From the NCBI GenBank assembly GCA_030602265.1, contig JAUWAB010000004.1, positions 62,001-126,000 on the forward strand: DNA of 64,000 nt. The letters are read 5' to 3'. The notes beneath the pieces are model-generated. The model was not told the DNA's origin. It worked only from the letters and a program-made list of their open reading frames with translations, and did no database searches. The position numbers and the translations under genes were made by a program. This document shows, one piece after another, positions 50,448 through 60,679 of the stretch (the first letter of the stretch is position 1; every line of letters begins with the position of its first letter). The DNA comes from Prolixibacteraceae bacterium. GTDB lineage: Bacteria; Bacteroidota; Bacteroidia; Bacteroidales; Prolixibacteraceae.

Positions 50448-51434
50448 ATGAAAGCATTTAAATTTATAGGGGTGTGTATTGTATTTAGCCTTATACTGAC
50501 AGGTACAGCCCATGCACAGCGCTTGTTAGACAAAGCCATGAACAAGGCGAAGGAGAAGCTGGAGCAGAAAGCCGAGCAAAAGGCCGAAGAAAAAATTGAC
50601 CAGAAAATTGATGAGGAGATCCAGAAGTTTGAGGAGAAAAACCAGCAGCAGCGCGAGGAAAGCGGGCAGTCAGGTACAGCCAGGGAGACCAGTGAAGAAC
50701 GCAGCCAGCGGCGGATGCAAAGTATCCTGAAAGGGATTGGGGTTTCCGGTGAGCCGGTACCGTATGACGAGAATTATTCCTTTTCGACCAAAATCCAGAT
50801 GCATTTGGAGACATTTGATGGAAAGGGCAAGAAGACCAGCGACGGGGAGTTCATCACTTACATGAACCCGAAAGATGCCAATTTTGCCTATGAGGTGATA
50901 TCAGGTGAGGTCGGAAGCAAGGGGGCCGGGATATTTATCCTCGATTTCAAAAACAAGGCTTCCATTATTTTATCGGAAGAGGAAGGCAAGAAATCAGGAC
51001 TGGTATATGGACTGAATTTCATGCTGGATGCGTCAACAACTGAAGAAGAGATCAATCAGGAAGAAACTGAAGATGTTGAATTTACTGCATGGAATCCATA
51101 TATATCCAAGACAGGCAGGAGCAAAAAGATTCAGGGCTATAACTGCGATGAATACCACTATAATAATCCTGAAGAAAACCAGGAAGCCTGGTATTGGATT
51201 ACCAGGGACCTGAGCATCAAAACCAAAGATTACTTCGGAGCCATTTTCAATGCGGCAGCATTTTCATCGGGTATGGGCTGGGGATATCTGATGTTGTCGG
51301 AGACCCTCGACAAGGAATCGGGTGAAAAAACCAGGATGGAAGTAACCGACCTGAGCACTTCAGCCGGGAAAAGCTATAACCTGAAAGAATACCAGATAAC
51401 CAACATAGGCAGCATCAACCTGCCCCAGGAATAA
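50448..51434 (+). CDS. Exported protein with coiled-coil N-terminus and DUF4412-like domain
   Basis: 328 residues. Signal peptide (MKAFKFIGVCIVFSLILTGTAHAQ), then a highly charged helix with KAEQKAEEKIDQKIDEEIQKFEEKNQQQ repeats (about 25-70), and a beta-rich domain (about 100-325: FSTKIQMHLETFDGKGKKTSDGEFITYMNPKDANFAYEVISGE, KKIQGYNCDEYHYNNPEENQEAWYWITRDLSI) with the layout of DUF4412. Likely periplasmic. Function unknown. Confidence 0.7.
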   Translation: MKAFKFIGVCIVFSLILTGTAHAQRLLDKAMNKAKEKLEQKAEQKAEEKIDQKIDEEIQKFEEKNQQQREESGQSGTARETSEERSQRRMQSILKGIGVSGEPVPYDENYSFSTKIQMHLETFDGKGKKTSDGEFITYMNPKDANFAYEVISGEVGSKGAGIFILDFKNKASIILSEEEGKKSGLVYGLNFMLDASTTEEEINQEETEDVEFTAWNPYISKTGRSKKIQGYNCDEYHYNNPEENQEAWYWITRDLSIKTKDYFGAIFNAAAFSSGMGWGYLMLSETLDKESGEKTRMEVTDLSTSAGKSYNLKEYQITNIGSINLPQE

Positions 51435-51458
51435 ACCAACTCCATAAAGGTTCAAAAA

Positions 51459-51504
51459 AATAATAACTGCCCGGATCTGGTTAACGATACGGGCAGTTAT
51501 TATT
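51459..51504. terminator. Bidirectional terminator between convergent genes
   Basis: Perfect 15-bp arms AATAATAACTGCCCG (51459-51473) and CGGGCAGTTATTATT (51490-51504), A-run before, T-rich after. Confidence 0.88.
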
Positions 51505-51525
51505 TCTGAATACCTGTAAAGTCGG

Positions 51526-52800
51526 TTACTTATTGAAAAAATGCTTGTCGGCAAACCGGATGAACTGTATCCAGTCGTACTCTGTCACATCATGCTTTCC
51601 AGCCCTTATGTGGTATCCGACATGGTTCATCACCGGCTGGTGAATGCCGGGCATATCCGGTGAGGTCAACCCTTTCCTGCCATACAATTCGTATACAGGA
51701 GAAGCATAAAAGCCCCCTAAATATTCACCCTTTGGATCGGCCCACAGGTCTTCTTCAGCACTGGCAATATAGACTGGTCGCGGGGCCACCAGGGCGATCA
51801 GCTGGTGCTGGTCGACCGGCAGGCTGTTCTCATTGTCGCTGTATGCATTGAAGTTATCACAAAACCAGTGTGGAAAATTGGTATTGATCCGCTTAACGGT
51901 TTCCCCGAATTTTCGTCTGGACAGCGCAGCACCTCCACACCCGGAGTTGTTGGAGATGACGATGGCAAAGCGCTGATCGTGCGCACCGGCCCAAAGGGCT
52001 GCCTTTCCCAGCCGGGAGTGACCCATAACGGCAACCTTAGCGGCGTCTATATCGGGATCGGTTTCGAAGTAATCCATGGCACGGCTCAATCCCCAGGCCC
52101 AGGCTGAAATGGCGCCCCATTCGCCTGGCGCGGGTGCTGTCTGCCCATTCCGGTAGCTGAAGGGATGTACTCCGTCTGAGAATTCATTCCGGTCGGGATC
52201 TACATCCCCGTAATAAATGGTGGCCAGTCCATATCCGTTCTTCAGGATTTCCCCGATCGACCAGCGGTTGGTCCTGACGCCCCGGCTTTGTTCGGTGAGC
52301 TGGTTGTGCACGATGCCGAACGAAGGGTTGTTGGCCACCCATGACTCACTGATAACAACCTGTACATCCTCCGTCACGGTATGGTTTCCGTAGAAATTGT
52401 AACCCAGGAAAAGGGGAAACGGCCCCTTGCCCTCCGGCAGGTATATCAGCATGCCTACCCTGAGTTCCTGACCATCCTTTTCCAGCAGCATCTCCACCTG
52501 TTTTCTTCTTGAATCAGGCCAGGGGGTATCAGTACCTTCCTCAATTACCCTGAAAGAGGTCATTTTCAGGTCAGCCGGAATCTTTCCGTATACCTGTTCC
52601 TCGAAAAGCCTCAGTGTTTCAGGCCTTTTCTTCTGTTCCCAGGTCTTGACCGTTTTGACCTTTTTTCCACCTCTTAAGGTAAGCGGATCAGGCAATTTAT
52701 AGACGGGCACCTTTGATTCGTCGTAGTTGAAACCTTCAGGCTGGGCCCAAACCGGCAGAATTAACATAAACACAAAAGCGGAAATTAAAAAGTTCCTCAT
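51526..52800 (-). CDS. Glucuronoyl esterase-like alpha/beta hydrolase (CE15 type)
   Basis: 424 residues with signal peptide (MRNFLISAFVFMLILPVWA). Catalytic Ser in VAVMGHSRLGKAALWAGAHDQRFAIVISNNSGCGGAALSRRKFGETV (Ser about 262), the acid/Trp region HWFCDNFNAYSDNENSLPVDQHQLIALVAPRPVYIASAEEDLWADPKGEY, and the His in NHVGYHIRAGKHDVTEYDW. This is the pattern of CE15, which cleaves the ester between glucuronoyl groups of xylan and lignin alcohols. Periplasmic or secreted. It fits a plant-polymer diet and feeds glucuronate to the uronate genes. Confidence 0.85.
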   Translation of the reverse strand: MRNFLISAFVFMLILPVWAQPEGFNYDESKVPVYKLPDPLTLRGGKKVKTVKTWEQKKRPETLRLFEEQVYGKIPADLKMTSFRVIEEGTDTPWPDSRRKQVEMLLEKDGQELRVGMLIYLPEGKGPFPLFLGYNFYGNHTVTEDVQVVISESWVANNPSFGIVHNQLTEQSRGVRTNRWSIGEILKNGYGLATIYYGDVDPDRNEFSDGVHPFSYRNGQTAPAPGEWGAISAWAWGLSRAMDYFETDPDIDAAKVAVMGHSRLGKAALWAGAHDQRFAIVISNNSGCGGAALSRRKFGETVKRINTNFPHWFCDNFNAYSDNENSLPVDQHQLIALVAPRPVYIASAEEDLWADPKGEYLGGFYASPVYELYGRKGLTSPDMPGIHQPVMNHVGYHIRAGKHDVTEYDWIQFIRFADKHFFNK

Positions 52801-52833
52801 GGGTTTGATTTTTTTGAATAATGATTTGAATTA

Positions 52834-54099
52834 TTATGGATTGTCGATTCGATACAAGTGGGTTTCCGATCTCAGAAGAATACTGCCGTCCACATAGGCA
52901 GGGGTTGCCTTGATGGTACCGTCCATTTTATTTTCGGATATCAGCCGGAAAGAATCACCGGGTTCAATCACATATACGGTACCCCTTACCTCCGGAATAT
53001 AGATATGACCTCCAGCATAAACCGGTGAGGCATTGAACTGGCTGCGGAGTTTTTCCCTCCAGACCACCTCACCCGAAAGGGCGTCGACGCAGGTAAGCGT
53101 TCCCCGTTCGTGCACCATATATATCCTGCCATCGACAATAACCGGAGTAGTAATCTGAGGGACTTCATCCGAGGTCTGCCACTTCACGTGTGTCTCCGAA
53201 ACATCACCTTTCCCGGAAGGGTCCACAGCAAAGAACTTCACATAATTCGGGGTATTCTCCTCAAATATCCAGCCGGAGTTAAAGAATACCAGTCCGCCAT
53301 ACTCCAGTGGCATGCCTACCGTTGAGTCATAACCATACCATACCGACCATATCTCCTCTCCCGTGTTCACATCGTATGCAAAACACATCTGGGCACCGTT
53401 TGAGATCAGCTGTTCCCGGCCATTGACCCGGACTACTATCGGGGTTGTATAGGCTTTCCGGTAAACCGGGGCAATATCCTCATAAAACTGTCTGGGCCTG
53501 TCGGTTCGCCATATGGTATTTCCGGAAAATTTATCAAGTGCTGCAATATACTGCACGTCAGTTCCTTCGATATGCACAATCAGCATATCTCCATGGATCA
53601 GGAGGGAAGAAGCTGCACCCTGCATATGCTCACAGTTCATGTCGGTCCGTGTCCAGATCACCGAAAAATCGGCTGTGCTGATGCAGGCGGTACCGTAAGT
53701 ACCGTAATGTACATAAACCCGCCCGTCCTCAATCGCCGGGGTTGGGGTGGCATACGAATTGGTCGCATGGATATTCTGGATTTTTGAAGGCTGAAAAACC
53801 ACCATTTCCTTAAGCAGCTTACCACTGTTGAAATCGATACAGACCACAGATAGCTGATCCCCGTTTCGGGTCGCGGTAGTCAGCCAGACCTGATTACCAT
53901 ATACTACCGGGGAAGACCACGCTACTCCGGAGATTTCAGTTTTCCAGGAAATGTTCCGGTTTTCGCCAAACTCCAGGGGATAATTGTCACCGGAAGCATG
54001 GCCATCCAGATGGTTTCCGCGCAGGTGTGTCCAGGAGGACTGGCCAAAGGCATTGCAGATCAATCCGGTTAAGGCGATTAAAAGCAAGAATTTTCTCAT
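52834..54099 (-). CDS. Exported PQQ-like beta-propeller protein
   Basis: 421 residues with signal peptide (MRKFLLLIALTGLICNAFGQ). Repeated PQQ-type strands: ISWKTEISGVAWSSPVVYGNQVWLTTATRNGDQLSVVCIDFNSGKLLKEM, ALDKFSGNTIWRTDRPR, YDVNTGEEIWSVWYG, TCVDALSGEVVWREKLRSQFNASPVYAGGHIYIPEVRGTVYVIEPGD. About 7-8 blades. No dehydrogenase cofactor ligands recognised, so probably a scaffold or binding protein rather than an enzyme. Neighbour of the esterase on the same strand. Confidence 0.85.
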   Translation of the reverse strand: MRKFLLLIALTGLICNAFGQSSWTHLRGNHLDGHASGDNYPLEFGENRNISWKTEISGVAWSSPVVYGNQVWLTTATRNGDQLSVVCIDFNSGKLLKEMVVFQPSKIQNIHATNSYATPTPAIEDGRVYVHYGTYGTACISTADFSVIWTRTDMNCEHMQGAASSLLIHGDMLIVHIEGTDVQYIAALDKFSGNTIWRTDRPRQFYEDIAPVYRKAYTTPIVVRVNGREQLISNGAQMCFAYDVNTGEEIWSVWYGYDSTVGMPLEYGGLVFFNSGWIFEENTPNYVKFFAVDPSGKGDVSETHVKWQTSDEVPQITTPVIVDGRIYMVHERGTLTCVDALSGEVVWREKLRSQFNASPVYAGGHIYIPEVRGTVYVIEPGDSFRLISENKMDGTIKATPAYVDGSILLRSETHLYRIDNP

Positions 54100-54210
54100 A
54101 TCAGAAATTGTATTGACCCCGAATATAGTAAAAATATACCTCCAGTGTTAAAACATTGGTTAAGTTATGATTCTGAGGGGCAAAAACAATCAGACAAAAA
54201 AATCGTTTTT

Positions 54211-54218
54211 TAATTTTG
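54211..54218 (+). promoter_or_regulatory. -7 promoter element of typA
   Basis: TAATTTTG, 20 bp before the ATG at 54239. It shows that the longer frame from 54167 would begin upstream of the transcript. Confidence 0.5.
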
Positions 54219-54238
54219 CAGCCCAATTCAGAAAACAG

Positions 54239-56038
54239 ATGGAAGAAATCAGAAACGTAGCCGTAATTGCCCATGTCGACCATGGCAAAACTACCCTTGT
54301 AGACCGTATCCTGCATCAGGTTAAGCTTTTCAGGGACAATCAGGAGATCCAGGATCTTATACTGGACAACAATGATCTGGAACGTGAACGGGGGATCACC
54401 ATCCTGGCCAAAAACGTGTCTGTTCATTATAAAAATGTAAAGATCAATGTAATAGACACTCCCGGCCACTCCGACTTTGGTGGAGAGGTAGAACGGGTGC
54501 TGAACATGGCCGACGGGGTACTGCTTATCGTGGATGCTTTTGAGGGGCCCATGCCACAGACCCGGTTTGTGCTTCAGAAAGCCCTTGAACTGGGATTGAA
54601 ACCTGTGGTGGTAATTAACAAGGTCGACAAACCCAACTGTAACCCGGAAGAAACCCATGAAAAGGTATTCGACCTGATGTTCAGTCTGGATGCCACCGAA
54701 GACCAGCTGAATTTCCCGACCGTTTACGGATCTTCGAAGGTAGGCTGGATGGGACCCGACTGGAAAACCCCGGAAGAAGATGTCAGTTTCCTTTTAGATA
54801 CCATAATTGAACATATTCCCCCGTCCAAACATGTTGAGGGGACCCTTCAGATGCGGATTACCTCATTGGATTATTCCAGTTATATGGGCAGGATTGCAGT
54901 AGGCAGAATCAGCCGCGGCACATTGGTTCCGGGCAGTCAGGTTATGCTGGTAAAAAGAGATGGGACCACGGTGAGGAACACCATCAAGGAAGTCTATTTA
55001 TTTGAAGGACTGGGCAAGGAAAAGACCAAGAAACCGGTACATTCAGGAGAGATATGCGCGGTTTTCGGGCTGGAAGATTTTGAAATCGGGGATACGGTTG
55101 CAGACCTGAACGAGCCAGAAGGGCTTTCACCCATACAGGTGGATGAGCCTACCATGAGCATGATCTTTACCTCCAACAACTCGCCGTTCTTCGGCAGGGA
55201 AGGCACTTTTGTCACCTCACGGCAACTTAGGGAAAGACTTTACAAGGAAACCGAGAAAAACCTGGCCCTCCGGGTAGAGGATACCGCATCCGCGGATACT
55301 TTTATCGTTTATGGCCGGGGAATACTCCACCTTTCGATCCTGATAGAGACCATGCGCCGGGAGGGCTATGAGCTTCAGGTAGGTCAGCCCAAGGTCCTGA
55401 TCAAGGAGTTTGACGGGGAAAAACACGAGCCGGTTGAATCGATGACCGTCCAGGTACCTGAGGAGTTTGCCGGTAAAGTTATCGAACTGGCCACCTCGAG
55501 GAAAGCTGAAATAGCGAACATTGAGATTAAAGCAGAACGTGCCCATCTGGAGTTTTTTATTCCGGCCCGGGGAATCATCGGTTTAAGGAACCAGATGCTC
55601 ACGGCGACCGAAGGAGAGGCTGTCATGGCACACCGGTTCAAGGGGTATGAGCCCTGGAAAGGCGAAATCCAGAACAAGCGGAACGGATCGCTGATCGCTT
55701 TGGAGACGGGGACCGCGATAGCCTATTCGATCAACAAGTTGCAGGACAGGGGTAAGTTTTTCATTTTCCCTGGGGAAGATGTATATTCCGGACAGGTTAT
55801 TGGTGAAAACACCCGGATGGATGACCTTACCGTGAATGTAACCGTCACCAAGAAACTGACCAACATGCGGGCATCGGGTTCAGACGACAAGGTGGCACTC
55901 AGTCCGCCGATCCGTTTCTCCCTTGAAGAAGCCATGGAATATGTAGCCAGCGACGAATACATTGAGATTACGCCCAAATCGATGCGGCTCCGGAAAATTC
56001 TGTTAGACGAAAACGACCGTAAGCGCGCGAAGAAATAG
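54239..56038 (+). CDS. typA: Ribosome-associated GTPase TypA/BipA
   Basis: 599 residues from ATG 54239, the normal length. G1 [15 protein letters not shown], switch [13 protein letters not shown]3 [17 protein letters not shown]4 NKVDK, then domains II, III and V and the C-terminal TypA-specific domain ([60 protein letters not shown]). It assists ribosome assembly and translation at low temperature or stress. Divergent from the PQQ-like gene. Confidence 0.97.
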   Translation: MEEIRNVAVIAHVDHGKTTLVDRILHQVKLFRDNQEIQDLILDNNDLERERGITILAKNVSVHYKNVKINVIDTPGHSDFGGEVERVLNMADGVLLIVDAFEGPMPQTRFVLQKALELGLKPVVVINKVDKPNCNPEETHEKVFDLMFSLDATEDQLNFPTVYGSSKVGWMGPDWKTPEEDVSFLLDTIIEHIPPSKHVEGTLQMRITSLDYSSYMGRIAVGRISRGTLVPGSQVMLVKRDGTTVRNTIKEVYLFEGLGKEKTKKPVHSGEICAVFGLEDFEIGDTVADLNEPEGLSPIQVDEPTMSMIFTSNNSPFFGREGTFVTSRQLRERLYKETEKNLALRVEDTASADTFIVYGRGILHLSILIETMRREGYELQVGQPKVLIKEFDGEKHEPVESMTVQVPEEFAGKVIELATSRKAEIANIEIKAERAHLEFFIPARGIIGLRNQMLTATEGEAVMAHRFKGYEPWKGEIQNKRNGSLIALETGTAIAYSINKLQDRGKFFIFPGEDVYSGQVIGENTRMDDLTVNVTVTKKLTNMRASGSDDKVALSPPIRFSLEEAMEYVASDEYIEITPKSMRLRKILLDENDRKRAKK

Positions 56039-56064
56039 TCAGATTCAGCAGTAAATCAGCCGAA

Positions 56065-57567
56065 TCAATAAGTATACGACACAAAGGCCACCTTTTTCGA
56101 ATCGGGGCTCCAGGAGGGAACATTCAGGGTACCCTGACCGCCGTACAGGTAGGCAACCGTTTTTATTTCCGCGCCATTTACCGGCATCAGCCTGAGCATT
56201 ACCCTTTTGTTCCGCGGGTGCGAAGCCGCGGGCACATCGGGCATATAGGAGACAAATACCAGCCACTTGCCATCGGGCGACGGATGCGCAAACCAGTCGT
56301 TATAAACATCGAAGGTAACCTGTTCCTGGTTGCTGCCATCGGGAGCCATTCGCCAGATCTGCATGGTACCGGTCCTTACCGAGTTAAAATATACATATTT
56401 TCCGCAGGGAGAATATTCTGGTCCGTCATCCAGACCGGGGGAAGTGGTCAGCCTGATCTCCTCCCCTCCCGCTGCCGGGATCTTGTAGACATCATACTCC
56501 CCGTTTCGTTCGGCACAGTAAACATGCCACTGGTCATCAGGCGACCAGCCATGCCAGTAAGAAGGCCCCAGCGCAGTCACACGCTTTGGCGTTCCGCCTT
56601 TCACCGGTACGGTATATATAATGGAATGCCGGCTCCCGTTTTCTGCGGTATGATGACTGATGGCCAAAGTTTTGCCATCAAAGGAGATACCATGGTCATT
56701 GTTGTTCGCATTGGCAAAGCCGGTATCGATAAGCCTGATTTTGTTTGTTTTAAGATCAAACCGGTACAATTTCCCCTCCTGATTGAAAATCAGGAACTTT
56801 CCATTTCTGCTCCAGTTGGGTGCTTCAAAATGCTTTTCTGAAGAATAGACCACTTTCCTGAGGCCTGTTTCCATATCAAGAATTTCGAGTCTTGACGATG
56901 ATGGAGGTGCCTGGTCTCCTCCCCGGGTATCGGCAGTAATATCGAGTCTGACATTGGAGAACCTGGCTTCCTCCATTACTTCCGGGTTATGGGAACAGAT
57001 GAACATCCCCGCATGAAAACTACTGCCCAGATCCAATTCAACAGAAGCCACCTCATCCAGGGGCGTTTGGTTTCTTGAGAGGCGCAGTATATAAATATTT
57101 CCGGTCTTCTCTAACTGGACGAAGTCAGGAAACTTCACATTAGTCGCTGTTTCGCGGGTTTCACCGCCTTTGACTGCCCTGTATTGAAGGGATGTCAGTC
57201 CGTCGCCATGTATGGCTACATCCACATAAGGGGCATCTTCCTCCAGGGAAGCCCTGAACATCAGGCCGGCCTTACGGTGCGGATCGACGCCCGTACCGGT
57301 GAACTCAATCCGGGCAGAAAAGAGATAATCACCTGATACTGGTTTTGAAAGAAAGAAAAACTCATCCCGCTCGTTCCAGATATTGTAGCCGGAGCCCTTC
57401 AGTAAATAAGTCTGAGCTCCCGGATCATATATGAAACTTCCTTTCAGTGCAGGATTACCGATCTGGCTCCCTTTTGAGGTGAAGAAATCATCGTTGGTAA
57501 TCTGTGCATTCAATGCAGAAACCGTCAGGTAGGACAGGAAAATTCCGGCAGACAAAATTTTTCTCAT
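56065..57567 (-). CDS. Exported DUF1349-like / WD40-like (PD40) beta-propeller protein
   Basis: 500 residues with a signal peptide (MRKILSAGIFLSYLTVSALNAQ). The first half (about 25-215) has the concanavalin-like layout FSARIEFTGTGVDPHRKAGLMFRASLEEDAPYVDVAIHGDGLTSLQYRAVKGGET...FHAGMFICSHNPEV of DUF1349. The second half carries TolB-type PD40 blades (APNWSRNGKFLIFNQEGKLYRFDLKT, GISFDGKTLAISHHTAENG, GWSPDDQWHVYCAERNGEYDVYKIPAAGGEEIRLTTSPGLDDGPEYSPCGKYVYFNS, PSWSPDSKKVAFVSYTY). Likely a carbohydrate-related surface or periplasmic protein; not identifiable further. Confidence 0.75.
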   Translation of the reverse strand: MRKILSAGIFLSYLTVSALNAQITNDDFFTSKGSQIGNPALKGSFIYDPGAQTYLLKGSGYNIWNERDEFFFLSKPVSGDYLFSARIEFTGTGVDPHRKAGLMFRASLEEDAPYVDVAIHGDGLTSLQYRAVKGGETRETATNVKFPDFVQLEKTGNIYILRLSRNQTPLDEVASVELDLGSSFHAGMFICSHNPEVMEEARFSNVRLDITADTRGGDQAPPSSSRLEILDMETGLRKVVYSSEKHFEAPNWSRNGKFLIFNQEGKLYRFDLKTNKIRLIDTGFANANNNDHGISFDGKTLAISHHTAENGSRHSIIYTVPVKGGTPKRVTALGPSYWHGWSPDDQWHVYCAERNGEYDVYKIPAAGGEEIRLTTSPGLDDGPEYSPCGKYVYFNSVRTGTMQIWRMAPDGSNQEQVTFDVYNDWFAHPSPDGKWLVFVSYMPDVPAASHPRNKRVMLRLMPVNGAEIKTVAYLYGGQGTLNVPSWSPDSKKVAFVSYTY

Positions 57568-57702
57568 ATGTTCAACAGTTTAGTGTAATAACCGTCGCCA
57601 ACCGGAAAAGCCATCGTGGTGGTCCATGCCGGCACAGGCAACTAAGCCACCAAATTACAAAAAAAAGTAACTTACCGGATGAATTTGGAGGATAATCCCG
57701 TA

Positions 57703-58701
57703 TTAAAGGGAAGACCTGATAATCAACCGCGTAGGCAACAGCTCCCTGACCGGCTGTTTATTGGTTATAAAAGCGGCCGCCTTCCGGCCCATCTCGCTGA
57801 AATCGGCGGTAACCACGGTAATTCCGTTTCCTGCGATCTCCTTCATGGGGGTATCGTTATAAGCCAGCACGCCGACATCCGATCCCAGGCTCAGTCCGGA
57901 CTGCCGACAACCTTTGAGGACCTCTACCAGGTCGCTGTCGGTTATCACAAAGTAAACCTGACCGGGTACCATGCACTCCGGATGGGCTTCGGTAATTACT
58001 TCAAACGCCAGTCCGTGCATCATGCAGAATGCCCGCAGGGCATTTTCCGTATCGGGCGGATGCGGAGTTTTCTCTTCCGAATAGATCAGGATGAAATACT
58101 TATACTTCTTCAATAATTCCAATCCTTCTTCGAGGCAGCTGACTACGGCTGACTCAAAATTCTGGAGCAGGAAACTGCCCTGTTCGACCGATTCGTCACC
58201 CATATCGAGAACCAGCAGCCTGTTGGGATCTATCTTCGAAAGGGCCGGATGCAGTTTCCGGTTAGAAATATTCATGACGACATACATGCTGTACCTGCCG
58301 GCAGCCTGAGTGACCAGCTGTTCAAATACCTGAGGGTTATAATGGTGAAAGAGCAGGTCTACGGAGACACTTTCGGGCAGATTTTCGCGGAAAGATCGGT
58401 AGAGTTGCTCCTTGAAGGCACTGAAATCGTCCAGGAGCATAAAAACCTTAGAAGAATTTCCTGAAACGAAAAAACCTTTTGCAGGTGTAGATTCGATAAC
58501 CGACTGTTTCTTCAACAGGTTATAGGCCTTCACGACCGTATCCCTTGAAAAGCCGCTGATCCTGCTCATTTCGTTTACCGAGGGCAGTGGATCGCCCGGC
58601 TTAAGTGATCCGGTGGCAACCGCTTCAGTGACCGAGCTGATCAGCGACTGCAGTTTGGTACTTCCCTTTTGTTCCCGGATAATAAGGACGTTTGATGCCA
58701 T
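57703..58701 (-). CDS. GntR-type regulator with LacI-like sensor domain
   Basis: 332 residues from ATG 58701. Winged-helix GntR domain (about 15-75: KLQSLISSVTEAVATGSLKPGDPLPSVNEMSRISGFSRDTVVKAYNLLKKQSVIESTPAKGFFV), followed by a periplasmic-binding-protein-like domain (about 90-330: VDLLFHHYNPQVFEQLVTQAAGRYSMYVVMNISN...LGSDVGVLAYNDTPMKEIAGNGITVVTADFSEMGRKAAAFI). This fusion is common in Bacteroidota sugar regulators; Bacteroides FucR, next to fucose genes, is of this type. Lying right after fucI, it probably senses fucose or its product. Autoregulation is possible. Confidence 0.82.
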   Translation of the reverse strand: MASNVLIIREQKGSTKLQSLISSVTEAVATGSLKPGDPLPSVNEMSRISGFSRDTVVKAYNLLKKQSVIESTPAKGFFVSGNSSKVFMLLDDFSAFKEQLYRSFRENLPESVSVDLLFHHYNPQVFEQLVTQAAGRYSMYVVMNISNRKLHPALSKIDPNRLLVLDMGDESVEQGSFLLQNFESAVVSCLEEGLELLKKYKYFILIYSEEKTPHPPDTENALRAFCMMHGLAFEVITEAHPECMVPGQVYFVITDSDLVEVLKGCRQSGLSLGSDVGVLAYNDTPMKEIAGNGITVVTADFSEMGRKAAAFITNKQPVRELLPTRLIIRSSL

Positions 58702-58717
58702 AATTAGGAAAATAAGA

Positions 58718-58751
58718 GAAGGCCGGAACACGAACTCATGCTCCGGCCTTC
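58718..58751 (-). terminator. Terminator between fucI and the regulator gene
   Basis: Perfect 10-bp arms GAAGGCCGGA (58718-58727) and TCCGGCCTTC (58742-58751), just after the fucI stop. T-richness downstream on the minus strand is modest, so it may only weaken read-through into the regulator. Confidence 0.65.
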
Positions 58752-58757
58752 GTGATT

Positions 58758-60542
58758 TTATCTGTACACAGGACCGAATGCTTCGCAGGCACGGTAATCG
58801 GCGCCTTCCTTATCAGCACCGAACGCATTCCATGCACTGGGGCGGAATATATCGGTATCGCTGACGTTATGCATGGATACCGGAATACGAAGAATAGAGG
58901 CGAGAGTGATCAGGTCGGCGCCAATATGGCCATAACTGATGGCCCCGTGGTTGGCGCCCCAGGTAGCCATAACCGAATAAACATCGCGGAACGGGCCTTC
59001 GCCGGTGAGGCGCGGCACAAACCAGGTCGTCGGCCATGTTGGGTCCGTGCGGCGGTCCAATACATTATGCACCTTGTCGTTAAGGACAACGGTATAACCT
59101 TCGGCGATCTGGAGGACTGGTCCAAGTCCTTTGACCAGGTTCAGTCTCGACATGGTAACCGGCATTTCACCTGCTGTTTTGAACTGGCTGGAGAAACCGC
59201 CGCCCCTGAAATATTCGCGGTTTGCCGGACAGAAATGGGTATTCTCCAGGCAAAGGGCCACTTCATCTGATGTAATATCCCAAAATGGTTTCATTACCGG
59301 CTCACCGGCGGCATTTCGCTGTTGGGCAGTGGCATCGAGGGCTGTCGGGCCGGAATTGATCAGGTGTATAATCCCGTCCTTGGCCAGACCGGTAAGTTCC
59401 TGTCCGGTAACTCTTTTTACTGCCTCCGGGCTCCAGTAAGTTCGTACATCACTGAATATCTGGGCAGTATTGGTAAGCAGATGTCCAAAGAGCATCGGCA
59501 CGGCGTTAAGGCTGTCGTTCTCAGTGGCAAATACAAATGCTTCGCGGATACCGTTCCAGTCGAACGAAGAACAGAGGATCGCCTCAGAGAAGTCACCGTT
59601 AGGATAATAGTCGGTCCATTGCCGCTGTCCCTGGAAACCTCCGGCTATGGCATTCCTGCCTTTCGCTTCCTCTCCGAAGCCCAGCTCTTTCAGTTTCGGG
59701 TTTCCGATCATCAGATCCCTGAAGATCAGGGTCATTTTCACCACGGTCTCCCATTCCCAATCTTTTCTGGCCCTGTCTGCGGCCACAGCGGGCTTGTTGA
59801 GGTCCTCGCCTTCGGTGCAGTTGGCTTTGGTCCAGGCCATGGCTTTTTCATACTCTGCGGGATCAAATATACCCTGATCAAGCCGGCGTTTTACTTCCAC
59901 CATATCCACAAATTCGGTACGCATTCCAAGGTAATCCTGGAAAAAATCGGGATTGACCATCGAGCCTGCGATGCCCATGGAGGTATACCCCACGGAAAGA
60001 TAGGATTTGCCCTTCATCTGGGCGACCGCCAGGGCAGCCCTGGTAAAGCGGAGCAGTTTTTCCCTTACATCGTCCGGAATCTCAGTATCTCCGGCATCCT
60101 GTACATCGCGGCCATAAATTCCGAAAGCCGGAAGTCCCTTCTGGGAGTACCCGGCAAGTGCTGCGGCCAGGTAAACTGCACCGGGTCGTTCAGTGCCGTT
60201 GAATCCCCAAACGGCCTTGGGAATCCATGGATTGGAATCCATCACTTCGGTTCCGTAACACCAGCAGGGCGTAACGGTCAGGGAAACCCCCACCCCCTCG
60301 CGTTCAAACTTGTCGGCACACATGGCAGCCTCTGCGACACCACCGATGGTAGTGTCGGCAATTACACATTCAATCGTTTCGCCTCCGGGAAAGCGGAGGT
60401 TCTCGGTGATCAGAGCAGCAGCAGCTTTCGCCATGGCCATGGTTTGCGCCTCCAGGGATTCCCTGACTCCGTGTTCCCGGCCATCGATAACCGGCCGTAT
60501 CCCCACCTTGGGCAATCTTCCTATTAATCTTTTCATAATCAA
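58758..60542 (-). CDS. fucI: L-fucose isomerase
   Basis: 594 residues, the normal length. [127 protein letters not shown] are diagnostic, as are the metal-ligand segments [19 protein letters not shown] and the C-terminal [34 protein letters not shown]. It converts L-fucose to L-fuculose (and D-arabinose to D-ribulose). Neither fuculokinase nor aldolase lies nearby. Confidence 0.97.
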   Translation of the reverse strand: MIMKRLIGRLPKVGIRPVIDGREHGVRESLEAQTMAMAKAAAALITENLRFPGGETIECVIADTTIGGVAEAAMCADKFEREGVGVSLTVTPCWCYGTEVMDSNPWIPKAVWGFNGTERPGAVYLAAALAGYSQKGLPAFGIYGRDVQDAGDTEIPDDVREKLLRFTRAALAVAQMKGKSYLSVGYTSMGIAGSMVNPDFFQDYLGMRTEFVDMVEVKRRLDQGIFDPAEYEKAMAWTKANCTEGEDLNKPAVAADRARKDWEWETVVKMTLIFRDLMIGNPKLKELGFGEEAKGRNAIAGGFQGQRQWTDYYPNGDFSEAILCSSFDWNGIREAFVFATENDSLNAVPMLFGHLLTNTAQIFSDVRTYWSPEAVKRVTGQELTGLAKDGIIHLINSGPTALDATAQQRNAAGEPVMKPFWDITSDEVALCLENTHFCPANREYFRGGGFSSQFKTAGEMPVTMSRLNLVKGLGPVLQIAEGYTVVLNDKVHNVLDRRTDPTWPTTWFVPRLTGEGPFRDVYSVMATWGANHGAISYGHIGADLITLASILRIPVSMHNVSDTDIFRPSAWNAFGADKEGADYRACEAFGPVYR

Positions 60543-60586
60543 AGTTTTATCTGATAATTAACTGGTTTATCCGAGTTTACTGTTAT

Positions 60587-60595
60587 GTACTGTAC
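60587..60595. promoter_or_regulatory. Candidate operator upstream of fucI
   Basis: GTAC-T-GTAC, a 9-bp odd palindrome 45 bp upstream of the fucI start, in a stretch with repeated TGTACTG-type words. A plausible site for the GntR-type regulator. No matching copy before the regulator gene was noticed. Confidence 0.3.
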
Positions 60596-60679
60596 TGTGC
60601 TGCAATTTAGGCAGTTTTTTTCAGATTCCATAAGAGGCTGGTTATTTTTAACTAATTTTAGGCCTTTAAATCAAAGCTT

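Noticed and set aside
54101-54658. 185-codon minus-strand open frame opposite typA
   Set aside because: It is antisense to the highly conserved GTPase domain of typA and has no recognisable features.
59322-60527. 401-codon plus-strand open frame opposite fucI
   Set aside because: Fully antisense to L-fucose isomerase; a common effect of codon bias in a GC-balanced gene.
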